Shown here: one piece after another, positions 46,501-58,228 of the stretch
How the letters are laid out: the number at the start of each line of letters is the position of its first letter
Position numbering within the stretch: the stretch's first letter is position 1
Assembly (NCBI GenBank): GCA_963970005.1
Contig: CAXAMN010002969.1
Location: 196,373 to 260,372 of the forward strand
Length of the DNA stretch: 64,000 bases
Direction: 5' to 3'
From: Durusdinium trenchii
Taxonomy: Eukaryota; Sar; Dinophyceae; Suessiales; Symbiodiniaceae
The notes under the pieces: model-generated
Seen by the model: the letters and a program-made list of their open reading frames with translations, nothing else
The model's database searches: none
Told to the model about the DNA's origin: nothing
Position numbers and translations under genes: made by a program

Positions 46501-47616
46501 ACCACCACCCCAACTGCTCCGAGTTGTGTTTTTTCGGACCGCCAGGGCGAGTTGGGCCACCGCAACGCTCTGGAACTCTCTGCCAGTTGGACCCCTGAAA
46601 GGCGCGGGCGCATAACTGGCGGAACACCAGCGGCTTTCGGTGGTGTTTCGATGGGTCACTGCAGGAAGCGATTGTTTCAGGGACAAGTAATACATAGAGT
46701 CCTTAAGGATCCAGTCGTACCCTCTGAGGTTCGGTGGGACTGGGGTGAGTGGAGGGTCTCGTACCGAACCTGAGGAGGTAGAACTGGATCCCTATAGGGA
46801 GTGGTGTCCCAAAAAAGAACACATGGACTTCCAAGGCTTCTGACATGTCGGCGACCACGACTGTCCAGGCAGAGATTGGAGAAATGGGGAGACTTGGAGA
46901 AATGGGAGAGCTTTGACTTTCTGCATGACAGGAGTAGAGTATGGGGTCTCAAAGCATTCATTCTTGCAGTGTTCAATAGGTCGCTTGGGCGGAACCAGGG
47001 TGGTTAGTTGGGTGTCCACAGGTTTGGGGTCACCTTCGCACCTTCGCCAATCACCCAAAACCACTTGAAAACTGCAGAACAAATTCGTGGCAAGTGCATT
47101 GCTGACCCAATCCAATTCCTGGATTCCTTTTTTGCTCCGACTCAAGCAGCCACTCCAGCCACCAACCCTGACCGGGACCGCTCCCTCGACCCTTCCCCCC
47201 CCCTCCCCGCTGTCTTCCGGCGATTGTCCCGCGCGGACCGCGCGTCCGACCCGCAGACGTGTTGGGCAGGAAGCGGATCGTGTTGGTCACCGTGGGGCTC
47301 CACCTGTCGCCCACACAAGGCGCGGAGCGCGCGGAGCGGAGGTGGTTCGTTCGCCAACGTGGCGCCATGGTTCACGACTTCGGAGTCGGCGCCGGTGGTG
47401 TCGGGAGTGTCCCGACCGCACCCTGGATGAAGAGCACCCAACTCCGGAACTGCTGGTAGAGGTAGTCCGTTTGGATGTTTGGAACAAGGTAGATCGATGA
47501 GGTGAGCATGATGGTCCATCGAATCGCACCTCATTCGTGTGGAAAGTGGGGTCAGGAAAGCATGTATTTTTCGGTGAAAGTTACAAGTTACAACACCCAA
47601 ATGATAGGGACCACAA

Positions 47617-47707
47617 CCTTCCCAGTGACCTCTTCAGGATTGGTATACGTGACCTTTTCAAGGCCGAATTCAGTGACCTCGGGATCTCATTCAGGTCACT
47701 GGGAAGG
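47617..47707. repeat. 91-bp foldback with 15-bp perfect arms
   Basis: CCTTCCCAGTGACCT at 47617-47631 is exactly complementary to AGGTCACTGGGAAGG at 47693-47707, with a further GTGACC core repeated inside. Possibly a tiny MITE remnant; no target duplication is clear. Confidence 0.6.
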
Positions 47708-48449
47708 TCCGGTCCTGGGACATGGGATTTTGTGGTAGTTCAACATGTCCAACATGATCCCAACACCTTCCAAGCCCTTGACCGACCATGTCCCACCGAC
47801 CAGTTCCACTGACCTGTCATGTCCCATTTTCTCTTTTCCGCAGAAATCCATGTCCCATGGCCAGCCGAAGCAGGTGGAAACATCTTGAAAAAACGCCTCC
47901 CAACCCTCCCCATGTTTGGGCCTCCCAACCCTCCCATCCATCTCCCAGTTCCTTCACCGGCTTCGTGTCTCAGGTTTGGTGGATGCCTGGCATTTGCTCA
48001 TGCCCATGCTCTCCAAAAGCACCGCCGACCCAGGTGACCCGTCCGAAATGGGCAGGGTGAACCTGTTATTACCATCAGCCCTGCACAACCATGAAAAAGA
48101 GAGGTCGTTTCTTGCAACCTCCTTTTGAAAGCTCATCGACTGGAAAACCTGGTTTTGCACAACAGGTAGATGAACAGACATGTTTAATCTCTTTCATGCC
48201 ACACATGCACATACCCTCAAACAGCTTCACCCCAGTCCCAGACCTGCTCCCTCCGCCGCTTTTCTCCATCGGAACCCCTTCGTGGAGATCTTCATTGCCA
48301 AGCTTGGGCAGGAGACTCAGATTGAGAGGGAATCGAGGTGGTGTTTCAGCTCACTTGAAACCTTATTGGTACTATATGACATGTCATGTGTTTGGTACGC
48401 ACCCATGGATAAATATAGCCACAAAAACGAAACTGACATCACAACCTGC

Positions 48450-48870
48450 TCACTCCTCAAAACCCAAAGAACGGATGGCCACGAAGAGCCTTTGCAGAAC
48501 CCTCAAGGACGTTGTCCTTGAGCTCACCCGGCGCCCCAGTCGACTGGGGCGCCCTACAAAATCTTCTTGCATTTGGCATCCGTAAAGAAGCGGGTTAACC
48601 GCCCAGGCACAAGACTGAGCTTGAAACCAAAAGTCATAGATTTGATGATGTAAATAATGACACTTGGGTATCATTGGGAATCTTTTCATTCCATTCTGAT
48701 ACGAAAGAGCGGCCAGCTCTGCATAGTTCTTCAAAAACCGTTGGCCGCTGTGAGCTAGAACAAGAGCCCTGTTAGACCGGATGAAGACTCCCTCCCTGTA
48801 GAGGCCGCTGATGAAGTCATTCACAGCAAAAACCGCTTCAGCCTCAGCAAGATAGCACACTTGAAAAAGA
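48450..48870 (-). CDS. Gene D(-) last exon
   Basis: Reads CYLAEAEAVFAVNDFISGLY, then FLKNYAELAALSYQNGMKRF, PKCHYLHH and CQMQEDFVGRPSRLGRRV, ending LGFEE and a stop. The join to the upstream exon (LCLKCV) skips about 90 bp that contains a stop and T-rich sequence. Confidence 0.65.
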
Positions 48871-50285
48871 GTAGCCCACATGTCCCCATGCAATCAAATG
48901 ACACAAAATGATACAAGAAAAATTCAAAATGTTTCAGTTTCAATGTGCAACCAGCGCACACACTTGAGACAGAGCGGGTCATCCTGCTTGCCAACAATGT
49001 TCCTCGAGCAGTAGTCCCCAAACCACTTGTGAAGAAGTCTCGTGAAGTCACCTTTGGACCAGCCACCATCAGGGCAATCCTGGAAGCCCTGGTGAACGCC
49101 AAACAAAGTAGGACTCAACTTGTGATGGTAGGGACTCTCTTTGTGTGCCTTGCAATAGCCCAGAAAGTCAACCGTCAGAAGGTCGAATGTCTTGACAATC
49201 GTCTCTGGGATGACTTCCATGATGATGCACACAGCGCTGCTGATGAAGGCTTTTCCAACTCCCATGTGCCAATTGTGAAACAGATCGTATCGAAAGAAGT
49301 CATCATTGCGACCTTCTTTGTCAAACGGTATTCGCAAGAACGGTGCAGGCACAGAGTAGGCTGGTGCAATGCCGACTGTCCGGAGCCAGGCAGGCTGCAA
49401 AGTACCAATTTCTTCAAATGGCACTGGGAAATGCCAATCCTCTTTGCCTGCCAGGCAGCGATGGCAAATGCCAGCGCATGCCTTCTTCGATTCCTTGGCT
49501 GTTGGCCTGCGGGCATAGGATCTATCGAATCCTCCAGCTTTGGTCAACCAGGGCGCGTCGCCCTTGCATCCCAAACATGCCACCCAAAAGCGTCGGCCTT
49601 CGACTTCAATGCCCTCTTTCAAGAGAGAAGTAAACTCATCTGCTTGGATCTGCAGCAACATGTTGAAGCTCTGTGGGCTGTTGTTGTAAAGGCTTACCGG
49701 AGTTGCTGATTGGATGAAATGGGTCTTCAAGGTGTGCCCCTTCATGTTCAGGAGCAGAGGGCAGCTCTCATCATCAGCATCTTCTCTCTGAAGGTGTTGC
49801 GATTTTGTTGTCCCCTGTCCAAGACAGCCGTGCGTTGATAAGATCAGGATTTGTTTCTTCTTCAGTCCACGGCCTTCGTCTCCATGCCACAGAACTGGCA
49901 CAGTCATCGAAGGGTCCAGCTCCCCCCGGCTAGCCATGTCAAAAATGACATGATTTGGCTGAATTCCCTGGTACCTTCGCCAGAAAACATCCAGCGCTTT
50001 CCGCATCAACTTCAAATCTTTCACACCAACCAGACAGTCCAGGTCATCATTGGTCACAATGAATTCCAACCAGTCGCTGAAGCGAACGTACGGAAAACGT
50101 GATTTGCTCGGCAAATCGACATACGATATCCTGACATCAGCTGCCTGGCCATACTGTCTAAAGACTCTATGGCAACCCGTTTCGCTCTTCTTTGTATCGA
50201 TCTTGGCTAGAGCTTTCATGCCCTTGGAAGCATTTCGGGTCAAACGCGCCTGCTTGATCACATCGGCGCATGGGACCTTGGCCAA
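48450..50285 (-). CDS. Gene D(-): transposase-like protein
   Basis: Nearly intact: one frame of about 445 codons from the ATG at 50285, one short intron at about 48870-48960, then a final exon to the stop at 48450. Residue landmarks: HGDEG with D136, a strand ILILSTHG (146-153), KGDAPWL with D243, GICHRC (272-277), KEDWHFPVPFEEI (281-293), YDLFHNWHMGVGKAF with D334, then WSKGDFTRLLHKW. The second exon has FPMIPKCHYLHH, NPLLYGCQMQEDFVGRPSRL. Three well-spaced Asp residues in conserved settings, a zinc-knuckle-like CxxC and a C-terminal PKxHxLH suggest a divergent DDE/RNase-H-fold transposase of tnp2 or KDZ type. This is inference. It is the 3' gene of the - array, about 260 bp downstream of gene C, and the better preserved copy. 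Being almost intronless, unlike gene D(+), it may be younger or partly retro-processed. Confidence 0.7.
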
Positions 50286-50546
50286 AGCAAAAGCTGGGAC
50301 ACAGGTTCTGGCTTAAGCAGAAGGGTGCATGCATGGGAAGCACGAAGTTGGCTATATGCCCTTTGCACAACTGCAAAACAGCCCAAACAACAGCTTGCTA
50401 CACCTGTTGAAAAAAACTGTGGAGTAAAGCTTGCATAGCAATTCCACTCAAGTCTATTTCCGCCAGCGTGCTAAGGTTCAACACAACAGGAGGATAATGT
50501 GCAATTGCAGCATCGAATTGCGCAAAGACACACAACATTGTAAACT

Positions 50547-51059
50547 TCACCGGATGCGTTTCAGCTGGTCTGCCCTCGCTCCAACAACATACACAAAGTG
50601 ATAAGGCTCCTTTTCATTCGGGGGTCCATCACCTCCAAGCCGTTCATTCCGGCACCCATGGTTGGTTTTATGCCAACTGATCAACGCCGCTTCCAGCATT
50701 TGGGCCACCCCAATGTTCTTTGTGACATGGAGAATGCTCATGTGCGTATAATTGTCTTCCTTGTAAAAGGAGAACCGGATGCATGGGTTGGATGTCATTC
50801 CTACTTTGTAAACACAAAGCTGTTTCGACATCCTGTCCCTGAAACGGTCCACCTCCAGCAAGCATCTATTCAGAACTGTGCCAGCAGAGGACTTGTGCCA
50901 TCGCCGGTAAGAGCTATAGGTCAAACAAATGCCATCGTTTTGGCACAGCAATTCTTGCTCCTTCAATACCGGATCACTCAACTCCTCATGACCCAATGGT
51001 AAACCACAGGTCGAATCATTATCATGCCCCGATGTTCCTGCCAAGGTCGATGATCGCAC
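50547..51059 (-). CDS. Gene C(-) GIY-YIG/T5orf172-like nuclease exon
   Basis: An uninterrupted 170-codon exon. Landmarks: CVYKVGMTSNPCIRFSFY (K85, G87, T89, R95), QMLEAALISWHK (E123), NHGCRNERLGGDGPP (135-147), YHFVYVVGARAD (153-164), stop after KRIR. K-[VI]-G-x-T-x-N-P-x-x-R and the following Glu helix are hallmarks of T5orf172/MUG113-like GIY-YIG domains. GCRN..xGG and the terminal VYVV strand are extra features shared with the + copy. Here the domain is on one exon, while the + copy has an intron before GCRN. Confidence 0.65.
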   Translation of the reverse strand: MRSSTLAGTSGHDNDSTCGLPLGHEELSDPVLKEQELLCQNDGICLTYSSYRRWHKSSAGTVLNRCLLEVDRFRDRMSKQLCVYKVGMTSNPCIRFSFYKEDNYTHMSILHVTKNIGVAQMLEAALISWHKTNHGCRNERLGGDGPPNEKEPYHFVYVVGARADQLKRIR

Positions 51060-54000
51060 CTGCCACTCCCAAGGTTTGAAGAACTAGAGGATTTCATACA
51101 TGCTCACACCACCACCAGAGAAACAGAAACAGCAACACTTTCCATGTAGAGCAAGGCACAGCTAACTTCTTCGATGGCCCATCGCCAGCACATGACACAG
51201 ATTGGGTGTTGATGCTACTCCTGGGCTTCCCAAACATAGTTGAACAATGTTGACCACATATAAATATCTATTTTGATCATGTTGTTTCCTCTCACTTCTG
51301 TTTGCAAAAAAACAGATGACATGCAACCTCTACCTTGCAGCCTGGTAACGATGGAGACTGGTTCTCCTTTAGAAGTGGTGGGCATCGTTTTCTTCCAGTA
51401 TAGGGGCACTCATAAGTGAGCAGATCTCGAAGTTCTTCTTCGGGATCATCATCGGCCGGCTTCCATGGCAAAGCCGGGTGCATGTCAAAAAGGTTAAGGC
51501 TAAGGGTCATATAAGGGTCGTTTCTCCAGACGCATATATACAGCATTCAACAGTACCACTTAACAGAGCAGTGTCATTGAACAAGTATGTTTCTTTTATG
51601 TATACATCCTCTCACATGCATGTATACTAGCTGGCAGTTGGGCCATCCACTGCACATGGATGGGCTGCAAAGCCATGACTTTCATGGCACGGTTCCAACA
51701 ACAGCACACACGTGTAGCAGACCCCAGCCCATTGCATTGAGATCCCCGACGCCCCGGCCGACCATCCTTGCAAGCCCATGCAACTCAGGTTCAGCGCCTG
51801 GCATGGTCATGGTGAGGCTGTTGGGCGATCCAAGTGGGAGCAGGGGGAGGGGATGTGGAAAGTGATGAGAAAACTCATTGGTGAACCATGCAAACGTAAA
51901 GTGAACCAAGAGATCTTGACAGCAAATGATTGTTTTCCCCATGTCGCCTGAGATTGTTCACAGTGGATTTGGCACAGCATGGGATGCATTCAGGTGACCC
52001 CAGCCAAACTAAGCCAATCGCACCATTCTAGATTCGATAGAAAAAGCAAATTACATGTAGCAGCCTCAGCGCATGTCACTGTAACACGGCTGATGGATAA
52101 ACAGCAAACACCGCTCCCGGTGTTACAAAATCCCCACAAGAAGCAATTTCATGCTTCTTCCCTCTCATCAGCAAGGTCCTTGAGCTTTTTCTTGATGGCT
52201 TTCTCCAAAGCCCTCAGGGGAACCGATTGCCATGACACTCAACATAGACTTCCTTTCTTGGGTTTCTGCAAGCACAAAACACCACACTGGAAATCCCTGC
52301 AGTAAACATACCACATATTTTGCCAATATATGTTGCATGTATATAGAAAATGCATGATGCTCTTCTTGTTGCTTGTATTATATCTTCGATGTACTTCTTT
52401 ATATAAACACTGCCACTGGCCACAATCAATCCCTTTGCAGGCGAGACGCTTGCCCTGAGCCTCGATGGATGCCAGTTGCGCGGCCCTCAGGTACAGCGAG
52501 ATGGGCAGATGTACATTACCGGCCGTCTTTCGGAGAACAGGTGTCGATATGAAAAGAATTAACGAACATCACACATGTGCAAGTATAGGAAAGGAGGATC
52601 CCTTTTCTGTTTAGTTACTTTTGATGCTTGCTGATGGGCAGGCGATAGCAAAATGTTTCATTTAAGGGGTGGTGATTTGGTGAATCTCACACATATATAC
52701 ACTGGCAATAAAGTTCATGACACATAGTGCATTTTGTCAAGCTATTCATATGGTTTCCTGTGTCTTGATATTCCGTGTTTCGTTTTTTGGTTCGTCTACA
52801 TGGTTCGTCTTTTGCGTTAAAAAATGCCGACAAGCATCTTGCCCATACAGTCTCGCATCTTTTTCTTGACATCTTGGGTGGCCCTCAGTCCACATGGACA
52901 GAAAAAGGTTAACGGCAGAACAGCTGTGTGAGGGCCAATATGCATCACGAGCATGCATGCATTCATGTGCCAACTAAGCCAATCAGTTTTGATGTAAACT
53001 CAAGATCCTGGCTAAAGATCAAGACTAAAATAACATTGGCACAAAGGAAAAGCTGCTTGAATGTTTGTGAGCATTTTTTTGTGCAACTAGAACTGGGACT
53101 TCTGCGTTTACAACTTTACAGCGTGATCTGTTTACCAACATGTAAAACAACTGTTTCAGAGTTATGTTTTTTGTAGTTTGGACATGGGTGCAGCTAGGAT
53201 TCTCAGCGCTTCGCGGCAGCTGTGTCCCTGCGCACAAGCGGCCCTCCGCAAAGGCATTGAACGACCGCTGCGCATCCTGCAGCTTGTCATCCAAGCACTT
53301 GACGAGCCTGGGTGCAAGGCACATGGATGTTTGTGGGTATGGATTGTAGAAAATGATGGTGACCTGCAGTTTACCCTTCAATTCCCACATGAATCTTTCA
53401 TCACAAAAGAAAAGCTTCAGGCTGCACATTGGTCCGCTGTTCGGACATGTGGAATGGCCATATTCATGTCCTTCCCTTGACATGAGAGTATATCTAATTG
53501 AAAGATGAGGCACTTTCTGCAACGGGTTTGGTCCTCACCGTTCACACCTTCAAGGCCAACCAGTCCCTCCAGCTTGCTCATCAAGTCGGTGATTTTGCTC
53601 ATCTTTGTCAACATGCCACTGTTGAACTTTTCTTCAACCTCCATCTCCTGAGATTTGATGGTTTTCCTTTGTTCTTGAAACCCTGGATTCATGGTTAGAA
53701 CTTATAACCATTTGAACCCCAATATCTCAAATAACAACTCCGAACACAGACACATACAAGTGTTTAAACCAAATACTGTTTGAATCCATGATGAGACATG
53801 TATGGTAGGATCCTCAGGCGTTTTTCATTCATGTGTTTGATTATGTATAGTTTTTCAGAAAAGAACACCAACGCAGACCAAAGACGAATACAGTATGTTT
53901 CAGCTAAAGTACTCCCTCCTCTGGCGATTGCACCTGATGCCGCGTTGGGGACTTAGGCTCCTCCTCACCACGCGTCGACCCTTCGAGCCAATTGCCTTGA

Positions 54001-57000
54001 AGCGATGGTCCGGAAGCCTGGGCAGAGACATCGATATATATATATATATAGATGATATTAATGTTAATGTTTCTTTACAGGTGGAAGGCTCAAGTATACA
54101 AGCGATAAGCAGCGAACTCATCTATGTCGCACATCGACATACACATGGACATCAAGAAACACATGCTGCACATGGGTATATGCAGAGACATGTGGGAAGG
54201 CATCGGTCAGCTGTAGCATATGCGTGACAGTGGTGGTGCATTTTGAGACCATTGAAGCCCTCAAGATGTATACCCACATGTCTCATGAACATACATCAAA
54301 GTGCACATGTGAGCACACAGATTGTTCCTGTATCAATGCGCCCAAATTATAAATGTTGTTATCGTCGTAAACCACGCGCACCTGCAAATTATATAGTAAG
54401 GTTTGCATATATAGCACCCTTGCCCATGTTTGCTTGTATTTGCCTGCTGCTCAGTGGAGGTGTGCGTCTCACTCTCGATGTACATCTTCTTTTTGGACTC
54501 CTTGTCGGAGTACTCCACGAAGTACTTGTACACCTTGCTGCTGTATTTGTCATTCCTGAGCCGTGCAAATTGGAAAGTGTGGTTTAAACAACCCCCAATG
54601 CATTCAGAGAGTATATAAAGCTCTTTCCACGAAAGTCAGTGGTGGGTTCATCATGCTTCACATGCCTCCTACATTTCTTTTTGCAACCCCAGCTTCTTGA
54701 CAAGGCCATGCTTCTTGCAGTAGGCCACAACATCTTTGATGTAGGCCCTCAGAATGTCTATGCATTGTGGAGCGGGTGGAGCGGGCAACACGTGTATCGT
54801 GCACACATATATACCGTGAATATGCCTATATATATATATTAATTAAATAAGCTGGAATTGTAGACTGGTTTGGTTCAATCCTGAGGGGTTGAATATATAT
54901 AGCTTTAGAAAGCATTAAGTGTGATTTTTTTGCAACTTTATACATTGTGTTCTGCGTATTCGTGAGATTTCGTGAGTCAACAGGACATTGTTAAAATATC
55001 TCTTCACGGCTGGGGTTCCTCCTCAGGGAAACAAATGACATTGATGCAAGGTACGCGCCCCACTGCAGCTCAGTCTTCATCTGCTCTGGGGTGAACCATC
55101 CACTCTTGATCTCTTGAGCGTCTTCATTTCGTCGTTCAATCATCCTGACCACATTGGCGATGAATTGTTCCTGGCAGGTTCAATGCTACAGCTCCCCCGA
55201 ACTAAAAGGCCTCCTTCCTATCATAAACATAAATTGAAACATAAACTGTTTTTGGATGTCTTTGGGCTTGGAGGTGCCTTGTTGAGATCAAATTTCTCGA
55301 AGAAGACTCTAAGCTCATCTCGGGCTTTCCCTCCTAGTTTCCACTGTTCGTGGATTGCCTTTGGAACTTGGATCTTGCCCGACGGCTTTTGCTCGCATAA
55401 GCGCCGCAGTCTTGCGTCGACCAAGGCGTAGCGCTTCAGAGCGTTTTTGTGGCCTTCGTCGTCATCGCCGACATCCTGAAAGGCGCAAGGGAAGGGACTT
55501 CTTTTGTCAGAGGACTCGCCCTGCAGACTTGTTTCCAGCAGGTTCCAAAGGTCAAGTAAACTCATGTATACACATGACACCTTTAGTTGATTTCTTCAGT
55601 TCAATTAATTATAGTTTCACAGATCCACGTTCCACCAGGTTCCAAAACAATACAAAGCATGATATAGTTTCATGCACATTAGATCACTGTTTGTGGAGCC
55701 CCTCATGTCAATGCATGGATGCACATGCGGAAGCAAATATATTAGCTGGGGCACAGCTGGTGTAGCAGGCTCAACATCAGCGTCACGAGCGAGTACAGCC
55801 GAGGGTGGGGTGGCTGTGCTTGCACGCGTTGTTGGCGTCAACACAGAAGGTGAAACAGAGCTAGAGGATCCGGATCCACGCATCTTGTCAATGAGGGCCC
55901 AGGCTTCATTGAGCTGAGCCTGTAGGTCTTTCACCGCATCTGCTGACTTGTCATCCTGCAGGGCTATAGCTTGATTAAATATAGTTGTTGCATGAACATA
56001 TGAGTTTATACACAGCCTGAACTAATGGTCAACAGGTGCTGTCACAAGTCATATAGCTGCACTTTATATTTATAGCTAGAAGTCGAAATGCAGATGCAAA
56101 GTACACCATTTACAACTTTTGCTGATGTGTCCATGCAGAAAGTGACAAACCCTCTACCATCCTTCTTGGGTTTGCTCTTTGCGCATAGTGCCCGCTGCTC
56201 ATGCTCACCGCTGGAACCGGGACCCGCCTCATTCAAGCTCAAATGATTCTAGTGGAGACCATAGTGTATCAAACATGGTAAAGCTCCGGCATGCCGGTAT
56301 ACATCATGTTTGTTCAATATTTGCGAACCAATGCGGATACAGTTGAGATCATATACAAAAACATACGCTTTGAGGGCACCAACCAGTTCTAGATCCTTTC
56401 CATATTGGTTCATTGTCTTCCAACACACCCAACCATGACTTCCAAATTAACATTCAAAAGCGTGAGATACTTTCCGACTGCAAGCTTTCACATGTTGTAC
56501 CAGCATATAAATACTCCAAGAAACCTGCCGAGGTTTCTTTGGCGGTCCCTTGACCGGTGTTGTCGTAGTGGAGTTTGGTGCCGGCCTCTTTGCATCTTCG
56601 AGTTCCTCCATTGTTGCCTTGGTAAGCCATATGGAATTGAAGTAAGCCGGAATCCATGGACACTCAGATTCTGAGAATATGTTTCCCATTTGCCCACGAT
56701 CTGGTTTCCATCTACACCCTTCGACCAGGCACTGGCATCGTGTCTGCGTTGGAAAGGTCCTCCTGTTCATGCTGCTCCTGACCAGGCACCTGACATAGAC
56801 GCAAAGGGGCAGGTTTGGGTTGAGCAAACACCTCTATATATTTGGGTATATGCACATGACATGGTCAATGACCTTATGAAAATTAAGATGCATAAAGTGG
56901 TACCCCGAAGATAGTTCTCAGCTGTGGGGCTAACATTTACAAAGCATTGAGTGGTTGAGGAGAGTTTGTATGGAAACTGCCTGATGGGGAAACAATCATG

Positions 57001-57491
57001 CGTATCATGCCCATCGAGGAGCCTCAGTAGCCATTGTTGCTTCCGCCAACTGAAGCCGAGCAAGCTCCTCTTCCAGGGCCTGCGCAGTGCGGATACCCAT
57101 CATCTATAAGCAGATTATTAATCACACAGACTTCAAGGTCCAACTTTTCTAGACTTCAACAAAATGCCACCCCATACAGGGTTGAGAGACATGGTTGCAT
57201 TGACATATACATCCCATTGATTTGGTGTTTGATATGTTTTTGATTTCTGTGATTCTCTCATTGAGCACTCTGCTGTAGTGGCACAAAGAGCACTCCAAAC
57301 CTAAAGAATATGCAAAGTTTACATGTTCATACCTTTGAGTTGAAACGGTCTTCACATCGCCTAGCCTTCCTTTGATCGTCGAGCTGTTGCCGGCGAGTGC
57401 GAAGCGTCTCACTCTTGGCGTTCAAGAGAAGGTTGTTGCCCTCTTCCAATGAACCGCAGCTCCACTTTTTGGAAGGGAAGGAGATAGCCAT
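50547..57491 (-). CDS. Gene C(-): coiled-coil / KPSG protein with C-terminal GIY-YIG-like nuclease
   Basis: ATG at 57489-57491 (MAISFPSKKWSCGSLEEGNN), shared with gene C(+). Probable exons, high to low coordinate: 57340-57491; 57022-57100 (ALEEELARLQLAEATM); 56536-56622 (MEELEDAKRPAPNSTTTTPV); 56112-56250 (SLNEAGPGSSGEHEQRALCA); 55757-55960 (coiled coil); 55262-55570 (KPSG domain); 55060-55178 (EQFIANVVRMIERRNEDAQE, GWFTPEQMKTELQW); 54665-54760 (YIKDVVAYCKKHGLVKK); 54490-54545 (KYFVEYSDKESKKKMY); 53510-53690 (MSKITDLMSKLEGLVGL); 52437-52545 (LPISLYLRAAQLASIEAQG); 52158-52240 (RALEKAIKKKLKDLADE); 51345-51500 (HPALPWKPADDDPEEELRDL); 50547-51059 (nuclease domain, stop). Order and motifs match gene C(+), so this is a paralogue. 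Smaller exons near 52.8 and 53.2-53.4 kb are likely but of uncertain frame. Proposed role: DNA binding and cleavage. Confidence 0.6.
54033..54052. repeat. TA microsatellite
   Basis: About nine TA units lie inside an intron of gene C(-). Similar TA runs lie at 10648-10668, 25917-25934 and 33003-33021. Confidence 0.85.
55060..55178 (-). CDS. Gene C(-) helical exon (EQFIANVVRMIERR)
   Basis: The frame reads EQFIANVVRMIERRNEDAQE, then GWFTPEQMKTELQW. It aligns with ADFVQKCKLIRERL ... GRWMTEDALKKCG of gene C(+) at 36888-37072, and the follow-on YIKDVVAYCKKHG (54665-54760) aligns with AIKNIISYCKKFP. In the + copy these two parts are one exon, so intron positions differ between paralogues. Confidence 0.6.
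55262..55570 (-). CDS. Gene C(-) KPSG-domain exon
   Basis: ALVDARLRRLCEQKPSGKIQ, then HEQWKLGGKARDELRVFFEK. Paired with 36600-36795. An acidic lead-in (DVGDDDEGHKNAL) may be the end of the preceding linker. Confidence 0.6.
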
Positions 57492-57499
57492 GGCCACTC

Positions 57500-58003
57500 T
57501 TACCCAAAAGTGTGAAAAACGGTGACACCAAGCTTATATTTGATCCTCAAAGTTATGGGTGAACAAGGGTGAACAAATCATTCCTGCGCAAGACCTTCTT
57601 GAGATAGTTGCATCCCAAATCCACCTGACTCAATGACCCTCAATTCCTGTGACTACAGATCTTTTCCAATGGCAAAATCCACAGGGTAATGCACCAGGTC
57701 TTTCAATAATTTGGCGGCATAAAGGCAGGGAAGCTCAAAACCTCATGAAAAGCTTCAAATGGCAAATCTCAAATTACGGATAAAACTACGTAGTTCTACA
57801 TAATTTCTTACGGCTTTTTACGGGTTGTCTACGGGGTTTTTATGGGTTTCTTACGGCTACGGATTTTTCTACGGGTTTTCTACGGCCAAAAACCTGGTTT
57901 TTGAGCTTCTGCCCCAAAAATGCCAGAAAGCACTTGCCCAACCTCATGAACTGTTTAGAGGCCTTGGGATCAGCTTCGATGCCTTTGTGGCACTTTGGCT
58001 GCA
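57500..58003. repeat. Spacer B(-)/C(-) with TACGG-rich segment
   Basis: About 57772-57892 repeats TTACGG / CTACGGG / TTTTTACGGG words at least eight times on the + strand in a T-rich background. The rest of the spacer has no exon. Confidence 0.6.
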
Positions 58004-58228
58004 TTAGTTAAGGAGGTGTGGTTTCCACTCTGCAGGGATATTGAGGTTGGTGTTTCCCCTCAAGTACTGCAGAACTTCACACATATGGGCATCGTCCCAC
58101 AGATCGGTGAAACTCTGGCAACAGTAGTTGGTCAAAGGGTCGAAATCCTCAGGACAGGCCGGCAGCTCTTTGCAGCCAGTCTTGATCAAATCTGGTAGGA
58201 TCCGCAGCACTCGAAGGCCAAACCTGTA
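58004..58228 (-). CDS. Gene B(-) last exon
   Basis: VLRILPDLIKTGCKELP, LWDDAHMCEVLQYLRGNTNL, IPAEWKPHLLN and TAA at 58004-58006. It aligns with the 34164-34444 exon (WDEANLVPVVKYLLGN, PPEWR) and fixes the 3' end of the gene. Confidence 0.6.
   Translation of the reverse strand, partial: YRFGLRVLRILPDLIKTGCKELPACPEDFDPLTNYCCQSFTDLWDDAHMCEVLQYLRGNTNLNIPAEWKPHLLN

Larger units (their letters stand above)
43140..48445. other. 5.3-kb spacer between the two convergent arrays
   Basis: No gene is supported. It contains GC islands open in several frames (about 43590-43740, 44500-44670 and 47130-47450), a dispersed repeat copy (43461-43546), a small foldback (47617-47707) and a His-rich frame near 45380-45420 that comes from TCACCA repeats. 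If the arrays are mobile units, both right ends should lie in this interval. Confidence 0.5.

Noticed and set aside
48945..49709. 254-codon + strand frame
   Set aside because: Antisense of gene D(-), whose frame is confirmed by motif-level alignment with gene D(+).
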